Shown in pieces: positions 52,649-62,804 of a stretch of DNA of 64,000 bases. Every line of letters starts with the position of its first letter. Within the stretch, counting starts at the first letter, position 1. The notes below the pieces were generated by a model. That model was not told the origin of the DNA, did no database searches, and was given only the letters and a program-made list of their open reading frames with translations. This DNA comes from Bifidobacterium vansinderenii. Its GTDB lineage: Bacteria; Actinomycetota; Actinomycetes; Actinomycetales; Bifidobacteriaceae. The stretch is taken from the NCBI RefSeq assembly GCF_002234915.1, contig NZ_NEWD01000026.1, forward strand, positions 1 through 64,000, given 5' to 3'. A program made the translations under genes and the position numbers.

Positions 52649-53716
52649 ATGACGACGACAACAATGGATGCGACGGCATATGCCGCTGTTCCCGAAAACA
52701 AGACCCCCAGGGATTGGCGCAAGGCACTGATCATCGTGGCCTTCGCTGCGATCCCGCTCACCCTGCTCATCGTGTTCACCTACCTGCCCTTCGGCAGCAT
52801 GGTGAGCTACAGCTTCTACAAGATGAAGTACATCGGCACGCCCCGCTGGGTGGGCCTCGACAACTACGTGCAGGTGTTCACCCGCCCCGACACTCTCTCC
52901 TCGCTCAAGCTGAGCCTCTACTACGCGGTGGGTGCGCTCATCCAGGTGGCGCTCGCCCTGTATCTGGCCACCATTCTGAGCTTCAAGGTGAAGGCCGGCA
53001 ACTTCTTCAAGGGAGCGTTCTTCTTCCCCTATCTGATCAACGGCATCGCAGTCGGCTTCATCTTCAAGTTCTTCTACACCCGCGGCTACGTACTCGACAC
53101 CGTGCTGCAATGGTGCGGGTTCGACCTCAACAACCTGCCCTACTGGCTCATGGACCAGTCGATCAACAACTGGTCGCTGGTGGGCGCGTCCATCTGGCGC
53201 TACCTCGGCCAGACCGTGATCCTGTTCATCGGCGCGATGATGTCGATCGACGGTTCGCTGTACGAGGCGGCCGAACTCGACGGTGCGAACAAGTTCCAGC
53301 AGTTCCTCCACATCATCCTGCCCAGCATCAAGACGATCCTCGTGCTCAACGTGATCCTGGCGATCACCGGTTCGCTTTCCGCCTTCGAGGGGCCGTACGT
53401 GATTACCTCCGGCGCGAACGGCACCGCCACGTACTTCGTGCTCATGGACCGACTGGCGCACGTGAACCAGAAGGTGGGTCTCGCCTCGGCCATGGCCGTG
53501 GTGCTGCTCATCATCATCCTGATCTGCGCCATGCTGCAGCAGCTGTTCTTCAACTATCTGTTCCGCGACGCGGACGACGGCGTGCAGAAGGCCCGCAAGA
53601 AGGCCCGCAAGGCCAGCCGCGCCCGTCAGCGCGTGGCCGCCGGCAAGGCCCCGCTGTTCCGCAACTCTTCCCCGGCCGTCGCGACCGCGTCGGCAGCAAC
53701 CAAGGAGGTGGCGTGA
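52649..53716 (+). CDS. ABC transporter permease, MalF-type
   Basis: 355 residues from ATG 52649, which has GGAG six bases upstream; an ATG four codons earlier overlaps that site. Six to seven membrane helices. Contains YLPFGSMVSYSFYKMKYIG after helix 1 and the ATPase-contact EAA loop YEAAELDGANKFQQFLHIILP. The C-terminal tail is long and basic (KARKKARKASRARQ). It ends in an ATGA overlap with the second permease gene. Confidence 0.92.
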   Translation: MTTTTMDATAYAAVPENKTPRDWRKALIIVAFAAIPLTLLIVFTYLPFGSMVSYSFYKMKYIGTPRWVGLDNYVQVFTRPDTLSSLKLSLYYAVGALIQVALALYLATILSFKVKAGNFFKGAFFFPYLINGIAVGFIFKFFYTRGYVLDTVLQWCGFDLNNLPYWLMDQSINNWSLVGASIWRYLGQTVILFIGAMMSIDGSLYEAAELDGANKFQQFLHIILPSIKTILVLNVILAITGSLSAFEGPYVITSGANGTATYFVLMDRLAHVNQKVGLASAMAVVLLIIILICAMLQQLFFNYLFRDADDGVQKARKKARKASRARQRVAAGKAPLFRNSSPAVATASAATKEVA

Positions 53717-54663
53717 TGACCGCCATGACCGAAACGCCTCGCACCATGAACAAGACCAACGCCCCCCGGCCGTCGCACGTCGCCCGCGGCGAGGTCTCGA
53801 ACGCCGAATACTGGAAGACGTTCCTGTACAACGCCAAGGTCTGGTTCTTCCTCTTCCTCAAGTACTTCAGTCTGGTGTTCTGCGCCTTCTGGTTCCTGCT
53901 GCCCGTGGTCAGCTGCTTCGTGACCGCGGCCAAGACCGAACGCGAATACCAGACCACGTCGGTCATGCAGATGCCGGCCAACTGGCTGAACTTCCAGAAC
54001 TACATCGACGCCTTCCGCCTGTCGAACATGGCCGTCGCGTTCCGCAACTCGCTGATCGTGCTCGTGGTGGTGCTCGTCATCACCACGCTGATTGGCACGC
54101 AGCTCGCTTACGTGCTCAGCCGATTCCAGTTCCCCGGCAACGCCGTGATCCGCATGCTGTTCACTGTGGCGGCCCTGCTGCCCGGCATCGCCATGCAGGT
54201 CTCGATGTACAAGATCATGACCAACCTGCACATGGTCAACACGCTGTGGGGATACATCATCATGATGTGCGGCACCGACGTGATCTCGATCTACGTGTTC
54301 ATCCAGTACTTCGAGAACATCCCGGTCTCGCTCGACGAATCCGCCATCATGGACGGCTGCTCCTACTTCACCGTATATTCGCGCATCCTGCTGCCGCTGC
54401 TCAAGCCGGCCATCGTCACCTGCCTGATCCTCAAGGGCGTGGGCGTGTACAACGAGTACTACGCGGCGAACCTCTACCTCCAGGACAAATCGACGCTCGG
54501 CACGGTGGCCATATCGCTGTACTCGTTCACCGGCCCGCAGGGCAGCAAGTACAACCTGATCTGCGCCGGAGTGATCATCACGCTGCTGCCCATGCTCATC
54601 CTGTTCCTCGCCTTCCAGAAGCAGATCTACAACGGCATCGCCGCCGGCGCCGTCAAGGAGTGA
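53716..54663 (+). CDS. ABC transporter permease, MalG-type
   Basis: 315 residues, ATG at 53716 overlapping the previous TGA, AAGGAGGT six bases before it. Six membrane helices. The EAA loop is DESAIMDGCSYFTVYSRILLP. It pairs with the MalF-type protein to form the membrane channel. The GH1 gene starts four bases after its stop, in the same operon. Confidence 0.93.
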   Translation: MTAMTETPRTMNKTNAPRPSHVARGEVSNAEYWKTFLYNAKVWFFLFLKYFSLVFCAFWFLLPVVSCFVTAAKTEREYQTTSVMQMPANWLNFQNYIDAFRLSNMAVAFRNSLIVLVVVLVITTLIGTQLAYVLSRFQFPGNAVIRMLFTVAALLPGIAMQVSMYKIMTNLHMVNTLWGYIIMMCGTDVISIYVFIQYFENIPVSLDESAIMDGCSYFTVYSRILLPLLKPAIVTCLILKGVGVYNEYYAANLYLQDKSTLGTVAISLYSFTGPQGSKYNLICAGVIITLLPMLILFLAFQKQIYNGIAAGAVKE

Positions 54664-54667
54664 TCGC

Positions 54668-56047
54668 ATGAACGACTTCCCCAAGGACTTCCTGTTCGGT
54701 ACGGCCACGGCCTCGTACCAGATCGAGGGCGCCGTGCACGAGGACGGCCGCTGCGACTCGATCTGGGACACGTTCAGCCACACGCCCGGCCGCGTGGTGG
54801 ACGGCGACACCGGCGACATCGCCTGCGACTCCTACCACCGCTGGCGCGACGACATCAAGCTGCTCGCCGACTTGGGCGTGAACTCCTACCGGTTCTCGAT
54901 CGCCATGCCCCGCGTGATGCCGGTCGAAAACGGCCCGGTCAACGAGCGGGGACTCGACTTCTACGAGCGCGTCACCGACGCCCTGCTCGCCGAGGGCATC
55001 CAGCCCGTCGTCACCCTCTACCACTGGGATCTACCCCAGTACTTGGGCGACAAGGGCGGCTGGCTGAACCGCGAGACCGCCTACCGTCTGGGCGAATACG
55101 CGGGCGTGGTGGCCGCCAGGCTCGGCGACCGCATCCACACCTACACCACGCTCAACGAGCCCTGGTGCTCCTCCTACCTAAGCTACGGCGCCACCGAGCA
55201 CGCGCCCGGACTGGGGCTCGGTCCCGGCGCATTCCCCGCGGTCCATCACCTCAATCTCGCCCACGGTCTGATGACGCAGGCGGTGCGCGCCGAGGTAGGC
55301 GAACGGTCCGAATGCTCGGTGACCTGCAACCTCCAGCTCAACCGAGGCGACGCCGACGCCGTGCACCGCCTCGACCTGATCGCCAACCGCGTGTGGCTCG
55401 ACCCGATGCTGCGCGGCTACTACCCGGACGAGCTGTTCGCCATCACGCGCGGCATCTGCGACTGGTCATTCATCCAGGACGGCGATCTCGAACAGATCCA
55501 CCAGCCGATCGACGTGTTCGGCATCAACTACTACAACACCGGCCTGCTCGCCATGAGCGACCGCCCGCAGTTCCCACAGTCCACCGAGGCGAGCACCGCG
55601 CCCGGCGCCAGCGACGTCGACTGGCTGCCCACCCCCGGCCCGCACACGGAGATGGGATGGAACATCGATCCCGACGGACTGCACGACCTGCTGGTCCGCG
55701 TGCACAACGACTACCCGGAGATCCCGCTCATCGTCACCGAGAACGGCATGGCCGTGGCAGACACGCTGGAGACGAACCCGGACGGCACCAAGGCCGTGCA
55801 CGACGACCTGCGCATCGACTATCTGCGCCGGCACTTCGAGGCGGCCAAGCGGGCGATGGATGAGGGCGTCGACCTGCGCGGCTACTTCGTCTGGTCGCTC
55901 ATGGACAACTTCGAATGGGCGTTCGGCTACACCAAGCGCTTCGGCATCGTCTACGTGGACTACGAGACGCTCGAACGCACGCCGAAGGACAGCTACCACT
56001 GGTACCGGCGACTCATCTCCGACCGTCGGATACCCGACGCGGCCTGA
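54668..56047 (+). CDS. GH1 beta-glucosidase/beta-mannosidase
   Basis: 459 residues, ATG four bases after the permease stop. Cytoplasmic. GH1 signatures are FPKDFLFGTATASYQIEGA at the start, acid/base Glu164 in TLNEP, nucleophile Glu358 in TENG and YFVWSLMDNFEWAFGYTKRFG near the end. GH1 enzymes release non-reducing beta-linked glucose, mannose or galactose. In this locus it probably removes glucose from glucomannan oligosaccharides, complementing the GH2 mannosidase next door. Confidence 0.93.
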   Translation: MNDFPKDFLFGTATASYQIEGAVHEDGRCDSIWDTFSHTPGRVVDGDTGDIACDSYHRWRDDIKLLADLGVNSYRFSIAMPRVMPVENGPVNERGLDFYERVTDALLAEGIQPVVTLYHWDLPQYLGDKGGWLNRETAYRLGEYAGVVAARLGDRIHTYTTLNEPWCSSYLSYGATEHAPGLGLGPGAFPAVHHLNLAHGLMTQAVRAEVGERSECSVTCNLQLNRGDADAVHRLDLIANRVWLDPMLRGYYPDELFAITRGICDWSFIQDGDLEQIHQPIDVFGINYYNTGLLAMSDRPQFPQSTEASTAPGASDVDWLPTPGPHTEMGWNIDPDGLHDLLVRVHNDYPEIPLIVTENGMAVADTLETNPDGTKAVHDDLRIDYLRRHFEAAKRAMDEGVDLRGYFVWSLMDNFEWAFGYTKRFGIVYVDYETLERTPKDSYHWYRRLISDRRIPDAA

Positions 56048-56124
56048 CGGTTCCGCAATCACGCCAACTGTCCCGCATTCATCAACGCATTCCAATACCC
56101 CACGTACTTTCAACGGAGAACATC

Positions 56125-58812
56125 ATGAACACACCCGGCACCTTCCATGAACTGCAGTCCGGCTGGACCGTCGCGGCCCTGAACCCCGAGGTCGCGCCGG
56201 AGCCCGTGCGCGACGCGATCGCCGCCGGCATCGACGCCGTGGTCCCCGGCGAGGTGACGCTCGACCTGGTCCGTGCCGGACTGATCGACGAGCCGTTCGA
56301 CGGCGACAACGAGACCCGCCAGCAGTGGATCGGCGACGTCGACTGGCGATACACCTGCGCGTTCGCATGGCACGACGACGGCTCCGACCGCCACGATCTG
56401 GTCGCCTACGGACTCGACACCGTGGCCACGGTCATGGTCAACGGCCGCTACGTCGGCTCCACACAGAACTACCACCGCACCTACCGCTGGGATGTGCGCG
56501 AACTGCTGCGCGACGGCATGAACGAACTGACCGTCACGTTCGCGTCGTCCGTACGCGAATCAGACATGCGCGAACAGCGCCTCGGCTACTACCCGCACAC
56601 CGAGCATCACGCGTTCAACCAGCTGCGCAAGCCCAGCTACCAGTTCGGCTGGGACTGGGGAATCGACGTGGCCAACGCCGGCATCTGGCAGGCCATCGGC
56701 ATCGACTCCTGGTCCGACGTACGTCTCGCCGCCGTGCGTCCGCTCGTGGACGTGACCGGCGACGGCACCGGACTACTTACCACCACCGTGGAGATCGAAC
56801 GCGCCGGCAACGGGCGACTGATGAGCCCGTACGACAGGGCCGCATCCATGCCCGCCGTGCCGGTAAGCGTGCGCGTGCGCGGCCGCAACGCGAACGGCGA
56901 CGACGTGGACGTGACCGTGCGCGGCGAGATCGCACAGGGCCGTACCACCGCAACGCTCACCGCCACCGTGCCGAACGCCGACCTGTGGTGGCCGATCGGC
57001 TACGGCGACCAGCCGCTATACGACGTGGACGTGACCGCGGAGGAGGGCGCCGCCGCATGGCACGGTCGCGTCGGCTTCCGCACCACGCACGTGGACACCC
57101 GCGCCGACGAGGTCGGCCGACCGTTCCAGATCTACGTGAACGACGTGCCAGTGCATGCGCGCGGCTACAACTGGGTGCCGATCGACGCGTTCATCACCCG
57201 CGGCGACCGCGCATTCTACGAACGCCGGTTCCGCGATCTCGTCGAATCGAACTCCAACATGGTGCGCGCCTGGGGCGGCAGCATCTACGAGACCGACGAC
57301 TTCTACGATCTGGCCGACGAACTCGGCATCATGGTCTGGCAGGACTTCATGCTCGCCTGCGCCGCCTACCCGGAGGACGCCGAGACCCGCGCCGAGATCG
57401 AGGCCGAGGCCCGTCAGCAGATCACCCGACTGTGCCCGCACCCGAGCCTGATCGTATGGAACGGATCCAACGAGAACTACGTGGCCTACTCCGAATGGGG
57501 CGGCTACAAGCAGGCACTGCGAGACGACGACAGGCCGGCCAACGCCTACGGCTACGGCGAAAAAGGCTGGGGCGACCACTACTACGCCGAACTGTTCCCG
57601 CGCCTACTCGCCGAACTCGACCCCACGCACGTGTACCTGCCCAGCTCCCCGATGAGCTTCACCCCGTTCGTCGACGCCAACAAGGACGTGGACGGCACCA
57701 TGCACATCTGGGACGTGTGGAACCGCGTGGACTACCGCCACTACGCCGACTACACGCCACGCTTCGCCGACGAGTTCGGCTACCAGGCGCCGCCCGCGTT
57801 CAGCACGCTCACCCGCGTGGTGCACGACGACGTACTCGAGCCGTTCGGCACGCAGATGCTCGTGCACCAGAAGGCCATGGGCGGCAACTACAAGCTCGCC
57901 CGCGGCATGCGCGGCCACCTCACTCCCGGCCACATCGACGACGTGAGCTACCGCGAGGACGGCACGCGTGACTGGCTCATCCCCACCGACGAATGGGCGA
58001 ACATCGAGGACTGGCACTGGGCCTGCCAGCTCCAGCAGGCGCAGGCCATCCGCTTCGGCGTGGAGCACATGCGCTCGCTCGAACCCGTGAACGCCGGCAC
58101 GCTCATCTGGCAGCTCAACGACGACTGGCCGGTCGTCTCCTGGGCCGCCGTGGACTACTACGGCCACCGCAAGCCCATGTGGCACGCGTCCCGCGACTTC
58201 TTCGCGCCCCGACTCGCCACGATCCAGCCTCGCGTATCCGAACGCGCTCGCGAGGACCGCAGCTGGGAAGGCAAGAAGGTGGCCGCCGACCATCTGGCGC
58301 TTGTGCTGCTCAACGACACCCGTTCGGCATGGTCCGGCAGTTGGACCGTGGAACGCCGCACGCTGGCCGGCGACGTGCTCGCCACGCAGCGGTTCGACGT
58401 CACGCTCGACCCGATCTTGCACGTCACGCTTGCGCTGAACGCCGAGGTCGGCGGATTCGACGACCCGACGAACGAGATCATCGTGGCCACGCCGAGCGAC
58501 AACGCCTTCGCCCGTGTGATCCACAACCCGGCCGAGATCATCGACCAGAAGCTCGAGTGCTCGCCGCTGGAGGCCTCGGCCCGCGTCGTTGCCGGCGGAT
58601 ACGAGATCGCCGTCACCGCTCGCGCCTACGCGCGCGACGTGTTCTGCATGGTCGACAAGGTGGACGAGAACGCCTCGATCAGCGGCGGCATGGCGACGCT
58701 GCTGCCCGGCGAATCCGTGACTTGGACCGTCTTCGGCGCTGCCGCCGGCATCGACCCGACGCTGTTCGTCGCACCCAACGTGCTGCGCTGCGGCAACGAT
58801 CTCAAGCGCTGA
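56125..58812 (+). CDS. GH2 beta-mannosidase
   Basis: 895 residues, ATG at 56125 preceded by CGGAGAAC. No signal peptide. The N-terminal sugar-binding domain contains YQFGWDWGIDVANAGIWQ, typical of beta-mannosidases in GH2. The barrel has RAWGGSIYETDDFYDLADEL and MVWQDFMLACAAYP, acid/base Glu450 in WNGSNEN and nucleophile Glu550 in FADEFGY. It removes terminal beta-1,4-mannose from manno-oligosaccharides. It lies 77 bases after the GH1 gene and upstream of the LacI gene, in one direction with the transporter. Confidence 0.93.
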   Translation: MNTPGTFHELQSGWTVAALNPEVAPEPVRDAIAAGIDAVVPGEVTLDLVRAGLIDEPFDGDNETRQQWIGDVDWRYTCAFAWHDDGSDRHDLVAYGLDTVATVMVNGRYVGSTQNYHRTYRWDVRELLRDGMNELTVTFASSVRESDMREQRLGYYPHTEHHAFNQLRKPSYQFGWDWGIDVANAGIWQAIGIDSWSDVRLAAVRPLVDVTGDGTGLLTTTVEIERAGNGRLMSPYDRAASMPAVPVSVRVRGRNANGDDVDVTVRGEIAQGRTTATLTATVPNADLWWPIGYGDQPLYDVDVTAEEGAAAWHGRVGFRTTHVDTRADEVGRPFQIYVNDVPVHARGYNWVPIDAFITRGDRAFYERRFRDLVESNSNMVRAWGGSIYETDDFYDLADELGIMVWQDFMLACAAYPEDAETRAEIEAEARQQITRLCPHPSLIVWNGSNENYVAYSEWGGYKQALRDDDRPANAYGYGEKGWGDHYYAELFPRLLAELDPTHVYLPSSPMSFTPFVDANKDVDGTMHIWDVWNRVDYRHYADYTPRFADEFGYQAPPAFSTLTRVVHDDVLEPFGTQMLVHQKAMGGNYKLARGMRGHLTPGHIDDVSYREDGTRDWLIPTDEWANIEDWHWACQLQQAQAIRFGVEHMRSLEPVNAGTLIWQLNDDWPVVSWAAVDYYGHRKPMWHASRDFFAPRLATIQPRVSERAREDRSWEGKKVAADHLALVLLNDTRSAWSGSWTVERRTLAGDVLATQRFDVTLDPILHVTLALNAEVGGFDDPTNEIIVATPSDNAFARVIHNPAEIIDQKLECSPLEASARVVAGGYEIAVTARAYARDVFCMVDKVDENASISGGMATLLPGESVTWTVFGAAAGIDPTLFVAPNVLRCGNDLKR

Positions 58813-58893
58813 GCGTGCGGTGAGCGCACGGTGAACGTGCGGCACGCGCACGATTGATGCGTGCCGCATACATGAATGCAAAGGAAGCCCCCG

Positions 58894-59922
58894 ATGAAAT
58901 CCAAGGTGACCATCGCCGACGTGGCCAAGGCCGCGGGCGTGTCCAACAGCGCGGTGTCGTACGCGTTGAACGGCAAGGACGGCGTCTCCGAAAAGACGCG
59001 CAGCAAGGTGCTCGCCGTGGCCGACCATCTGGGATGGAAGCCCAACAGCGCGGCCAAGGCGCTGTCCGACGCCAGCACGCGCACGGTCGGCCTGGTGCTC
59101 ACATACGCCACCAGTGTGCTGTCGGTGGAGTCGTACACCACGGAGCTCATCGCAGGACTCACCTCGGAATTCGAGAAGGAGGGCTACTCACTGCTCGTGC
59201 GGGCGTCGTCGAACCGGGAGTATGAGCTGTCGGTGCTGCGCGAATGGATCGCCACCGGCGCCGTGGACGCCGTGTTGCTGATGAATATCGAGCTGGGGGA
59301 TCCCCGCATCGAGCTGTTCAAGTCGCATCCCGACATGCCGGTGCTGCTGCTGTGCGACGAGAAGCTCTCCGAGGGACTGCCGTCGCTGTCCGACAACGAG
59401 CGCAGCGCGGCCCATCTCATCGTCGACTACTGCCACGAGACCGGTCATCGGCGCATCGCCCGTGTGGCCGGACCCGAGGAGATGGGCCATACGTTCATCC
59501 GCGATAATGCCTTCCGCGAAGAGGTCATGGAACTCGACATGCGCTACACATGCTTGCATTCCGACTATTCGCCGCAGGCCGGCGCCCGTTGCACCGAGCG
59601 GCTGCTGGCGCTGCCGGACCGGCCCACCGCCATCGTGTACGACAACGATGTGATGGCCGTGTCCGCCATCCGTACGGCCGCCGCTCTAGGGATCCGCGTG
59701 CCCGACGATCTGGCCATCATCTCGTGGGATGACTCGTTCATGTGCGAGATGAGCACGCCCAGTGTCACCGCCCTGAACCGTGACGTGGTGGCACGTGGTC
59801 GCCGGGCCGCGCGCATGCTCATCGAACTCGCCGAACAGCATGCGGTGCGGCCCGTGATCGAGGACGACAACGATCTGATCTTCCGCGAATCCAGCGCCGC
59901 GAACGTGGCCATGGCCGCGTGA
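58894..59922 (+). CDS. LacI-family regulator of the mannan locus
   Basis: 342 residues from ATG 58894, six bases after AAAGGAAG; an ATG six codons earlier lacks a site. HTH TIADVAKAAGVSNSAVSYAL at 7-26 and hinge NSAAKALSDAST. The sensor domain has SWDDSFMCEMSTPSVTALNRD near the end. The palindromic CTTAAnCGGTTnAG sites at four promoters around it are its likely operators. The effector would be a manno-oligosaccharide or mannose derivative. Confidence 0.92.
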   Translation: MKSKVTIADVAKAAGVSNSAVSYALNGKDGVSEKTRSKVLAVADHLGWKPNSAAKALSDASTRTVGLVLTYATSVLSVESYTTELIAGLTSEFEKEGYSLLVRASSNREYELSVLREWIATGAVDAVLLMNIELGDPRIELFKSHPDMPVLLLCDEKLSEGLPSLSDNERSAAHLIVDYCHETGHRRIARVAGPEEMGHTFIRDNAFREEVMELDMRYTCLHSDYSPQAGARCTERLLALPDRPTAIVYDNDVMAVSAIRTAAALGIRVPDDLAIISWDDSFMCEMSTPSVTALNRDVVARGRRAARMLIELAEQHAVRPVIEDDNDLIFRESSAANVAMAA

Positions 59923-59977
59923 CCGGCAATCTCATTCAGCTTTATTCATTCGTTCATCAATGGAAAGGACGACAATT

Positions 59978-61249
59978 ATGACCGCACCATCCTCCTCCGC
60001 ATTCGACGTCGCGACGCGCGATCCGAAGTACGTGCTCGGCACGCCGGAGAACCGTGTGTTCCTCGAAGCCGCGCGCAACGGCCTGCTCGATTTCGGCCAC
60101 GCGTTCCCCTCGCCCGGCGGCGGCTCCTACTGGCTGGGCGACGACGGCACGCCGTGGAAGGACCGCAACCGCGAGACGTGGATCACCTGCCGCATGACGC
60201 ACGTGTATTCGCTCGGCGCGATGCTTGGTCATCCCGGTTCCGAAGAGCTGATCGACGCCGGCCTGCGCGGTCTCGCCGGCGAACTGCATGACAACGCCAA
60301 CGGCGGCTGGTACGCGGCCGTAACGCCCGAGGGTGGGCACGTCGGCACCAAGCAGTGCTACGCGCACGCCTTCGTGCTGCTCGCCGCGTCCTCCGCCCTG
60401 CTGGCTGGCCGGCCGGGTGCCGCCGAGCTGCTTGCCGACGCGCAGGACGTGTTCCTCAAGCGGTTCTGGGACGACGAGACCGGTCTGGCCGTGGACACGT
60501 GGAACGAGGACTTCACCGAACTCGACCCCTACCGTGGACTCAACGCCAACATGCACTCCGTGGAGGCGTTCCTGGCCGTGGCAGACGCCACCGGCGACGA
60601 ATCCTGGCGCGAGCGCGCCGGGTGCATCGTCGATCACGTGATCGGCTGGGCATCCTCCAACGAATGGCGCATTCCCGAGCACTTCCACACCGACTGGAGC
60701 TTGGACCTCGAATGCAACCGCGAACGCCCCGACGACCAGTTCAAGCCGTACGGCGCCACGCCGGGTCATGGCATCGAGTGGGCTCGTCTGATCACGCAGT
60801 ACGCGTTGAGTGTTCCCGGTCTGCCGGAATCGAAGAGAACCGCGCTGGTGGAGGCTGCCGAATCCCTGTTCCGCCGTGCCGTGGCCGACGCGTGGGATGC
60901 GGACGGTGCGCCCGGACTCGTGTACACCACCGACTGGAACGGTGTTCCCGTGGTGCACGACCGCATGCACTGGACGCTCGCCGAGGCGATCAACACGTCG
61001 TCCGTGCTCGCGCACGTGACCGGCAGGAGCGAATACGCCGACTGGTACGCCACGTTCTTGGCGTACGGGGACGAGTATGTGATGGATCACAAGCACGGCT
61101 CTTGGTTCCACCAGCTCGATCGCGAGAACCGCGTGATCGGCACGGTGTGGCCGGGCAAGTCCGACCTGTACCACGCCACGCAGTCCATGATCATTCCGTT
61201 GCTGCCCGATCCGGCGGTGTCGATCGCCACCGCGGTGAAACGCGGCTGA
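59978..61249 (+). CDS. AGE-superfamily aldose-ketose isomerase, YihS/mannose isomerase type
   Basis: 423 residues, ATG nine bases after AAAGGA. An (alpha/alpha)6 barrel enzyme. It follows YihS closely: WITCRMTHVYSLGAMLGHPG (Arg72, His75), LNANMHSVEAFL (His193), TPGHGIEWARL (His264), IVYTTDWNG-like VYTTDWNGVPVV and DLYHATQ (His399). YihS and mannose isomerases interconvert free mannose and fructose without a phosphate. The product fructose can be phosphorylated and enter the bifid shunt, so this closes the mannan pathway. Mannobiose or cellobiose 2-epimerase is the alternative in the same superfamily, but the TPGHGIEW and LNANMH motifs favour the isomerase. Confidence 0.85.
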   Translation: MTAPSSSAFDVATRDPKYVLGTPENRVFLEAARNGLLDFGHAFPSPGGGSYWLGDDGTPWKDRNRETWITCRMTHVYSLGAMLGHPGSEELIDAGLRGLAGELHDNANGGWYAAVTPEGGHVGTKQCYAHAFVLLAASSALLAGRPGAAELLADAQDVFLKRFWDDETGLAVDTWNEDFTELDPYRGLNANMHSVEAFLAVADATGDESWRERAGCIVDHVIGWASSNEWRIPEHFHTDWSLDLECNRERPDDQFKPYGATPGHGIEWARLITQYALSVPGLPESKRTALVEAAESLFRRAVADAWDADGAPGLVYTTDWNGVPVVHDRMHWTLAEAINTSSVLAHVTGRSEYADWYATFLAYGDEYVMDHKHGSWFHQLDRENRVIGTVWPGKSDLYHATQSMIIPLLPDPAVSIATAVKRG

Positions 61250-61264
61250 TTCCCGGATATACGA

Positions 61265-61296
61265 AGGCTCCCGGCGGTTTGCCGGGAGCCTTGTGT
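61265..61296 (+). terminator. Terminator of the mannan operon
   Basis: AGGCTCCCGGC (61265-61275) and GCCGGGAGCCT (61281-61291), an 11-bp stem with a 5-nt loop, followed by TGTGTTTGT. It lies between the isomerase stop and the stop of the convergent DUF624 gene. Confidence 0.85.
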
Positions 61297-61307
61297 TTGT
61301 GCGGGTC

Positions 61308-61928
61308 TTACCGGATGATGGCGGCACGGCGCATCAGCGCGATCACGAGCCATGCGGTGCAACCGGTGAGCACGATGCCCCACAACGCGCCGGCGAGAAC
61401 CGGGCCGCCGGGCGCGAACAGCAGTACGGCGAACGGAACGGTGTTCAGGGCCGTGACGGCGAATGCGATCAGCGGATGCGCCAACGCCACGGCGAACGAC
61501 TGGCGGATCTGAGCGCCCACAGTGAGTTCGCTGCGGGCCATGACCGGGAACACGAAGCTCAAACCGGCGGCGATTACGGCGATCACGGCCGCGCAGATGC
61601 CGTAGGCAAGCGAGGCGAACGTCACGCTGGGCAGTCGGTGCGTGATGTACCACAGGTCGAACATGGACAAGGCCCAGAAGACCTCGATGATGAGCGTGAC
61701 GGCGATGGACGTGCCAAGCCGGCGACGGAACGCGGTGAGGAACTTGCGCAGTACATGCGCATCGTCGCCCTCGTGGATGTCGCGTGCCACCTCGTACAGC
61801 GCTGCGGTGGACGCTCCGGCGGTGACGACCGGCAGGCAACAGACGGCCCATGCGACGTTGACCATGGCGAGGTCACCGATGGTGGACATGACATCGTTGT
61901 AGGCGTTGCTTTGGGCGAGGGTTTTCAT
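61308..61928 (-). CDS. DUF624 (YesL-family) membrane protein
   Basis: 206 residues from the ATG at 61928, seven bases after AAGGAG. Five to six predicted membrane helices. It has the family pattern GDLAMVNVAWAVCCLPVVTAGASTAALYEV near the start, where the CLPVVTAGAS turn is diagnostic, and a central FLTAFRRR cytoplasmic loop. DUF624 genes often lie with carbohydrate ABC transporters, but their job is unknown. Here it forms a short minus-strand unit with the anchored protein upstream, both behind operator O3. Confidence 0.85.
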   Translation of the reverse strand: MKTLAQSNAYNDVMSTIGDLAMVNVAWAVCCLPVVTAGASTAALYEVARDIHEGDDAHVLRKFLTAFRRRLGTSIAVTLIIEVFWALSMFDLWYITHRLPSVTFASLAYGICAAVIAVIAAGLSFVFPVMARSELTVGAQIRQSFAVALAHPLIAFAVTALNTVPFAVLLFAPGGPVLAGALWGIVLTGCTAWLVIALMRRAAIIR

Positions 61929-62021
61929 GATGAACTCCTTGTTCGGTATTGCATGCGGTACGTGCACGGTGCGACGGTGTGCATAAGAGGATGAGTCTGG
62001 GGATAACAGGAACGTTTCTGT

Positions 62022-62777
62022 TCAGCCGCGCAGATAGTCGATGAATCGCTGTGCGTTGGCGCGGTTGGCGGATTCCTGCGCCAGTCCGATGTAGGTGGGG
62101 TTGATGCCCGCCGTGTCGGCCTCGGTGTCCGCGCCGGTCGTGTTCCGCCACCGGTCGAATCCGGCCAGATTCACGCCGAATGGTTCGGCTGCGCCCTTGC
62201 CGGATCCGTTGTATTCCGGATCGTCGGTATCACGGTCGTCGAATCCGGCGAATTCGGTGATGCTGCCGGCGAGCGCGGTGTGCTGATTGGCGGTGAGCGT
62301 GCCGTCGAGGTCGGTCATGTAGCCATATCCGGCGAGCGTGGCGAAATCGTCCCGGTCGGCGATGATCACGTCGATCTCGCCGTTGCCGAGCATGGTCTGC
62401 AGTTTGGCCAGACCGTCCTTGTCAAGATCGAAGTAGTCGTCGACGAGCACGCCCGACTCACGCCCCTCGGGCAGATTCAGCGCCGTTGCGGCGCCGGCCT
62501 GCAACGCCGATGCCGTCGCGGTGTCGATGGTGTTGTTGATCACGGCCACGTAGAGCGCGGGCCTGGGGGAAGGGAGAACGAACTGCACGGCGAGAAACGT
62601 CACGACGGCAAGGCCGGTGAGTGTGGCAAGTGTGCGGACCATGAGCTGATCCCGGAAGTACGACCAGCGCTGCCCGGCAGGAAGGGCGCGCAGGATCGCC
62701 AGCCGGGAGCGGCCTGCGTCGGCCAGCTCCGCAGCGGTCCTCGCACGCGTGGAATCGGCGGGATCCTGTGACGTCAT
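62022..62777 (-). CDS. Membrane-anchored protein with solute-binding-like domain
   Basis: 251 residues from the ATG at 62777, six bases after GGAGG. A cytoplasmic N-terminus (about 1-55) is followed by one membrane helix (TLATLTGLAVVTFLAVQFVL). The outer domain of about 165 residues opens PALYVAVINNTIDTATASAL and has GEIDVIIADRDDFATLAGYG, a pattern like one lobe of a periplasmic binding protein. I do not recognise a named family. With DUF624 it may form an accessory to the transporter or a surface sensor for mannan fragments; this is speculation from position and operator sharing. Confidence 0.7.
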   Translation of the reverse strand: MTSQDPADSTRARTAAELADAGRSRLAILRALPAGQRWSYFRDQLMVRTLATLTGLAVVTFLAVQFVLPSPRPALYVAVINNTIDTATASALQAGAATALNLPEGRESGVLVDDYFDLDKDGLAKLQTMLGNGEIDVIIADRDDFATLAGYGYMTDLDGTLTANQHTALAGSITEFAGFDDRDTDDPEYNGSGKGAAEPFGVNLAGFDRWRNTTGADTEADTAGINPTYIGLAQESANRANAQRFIDYLRG

Positions 62778-62804
62778 CGTGCACCTCCAGTATCGATATA
62801 CAGC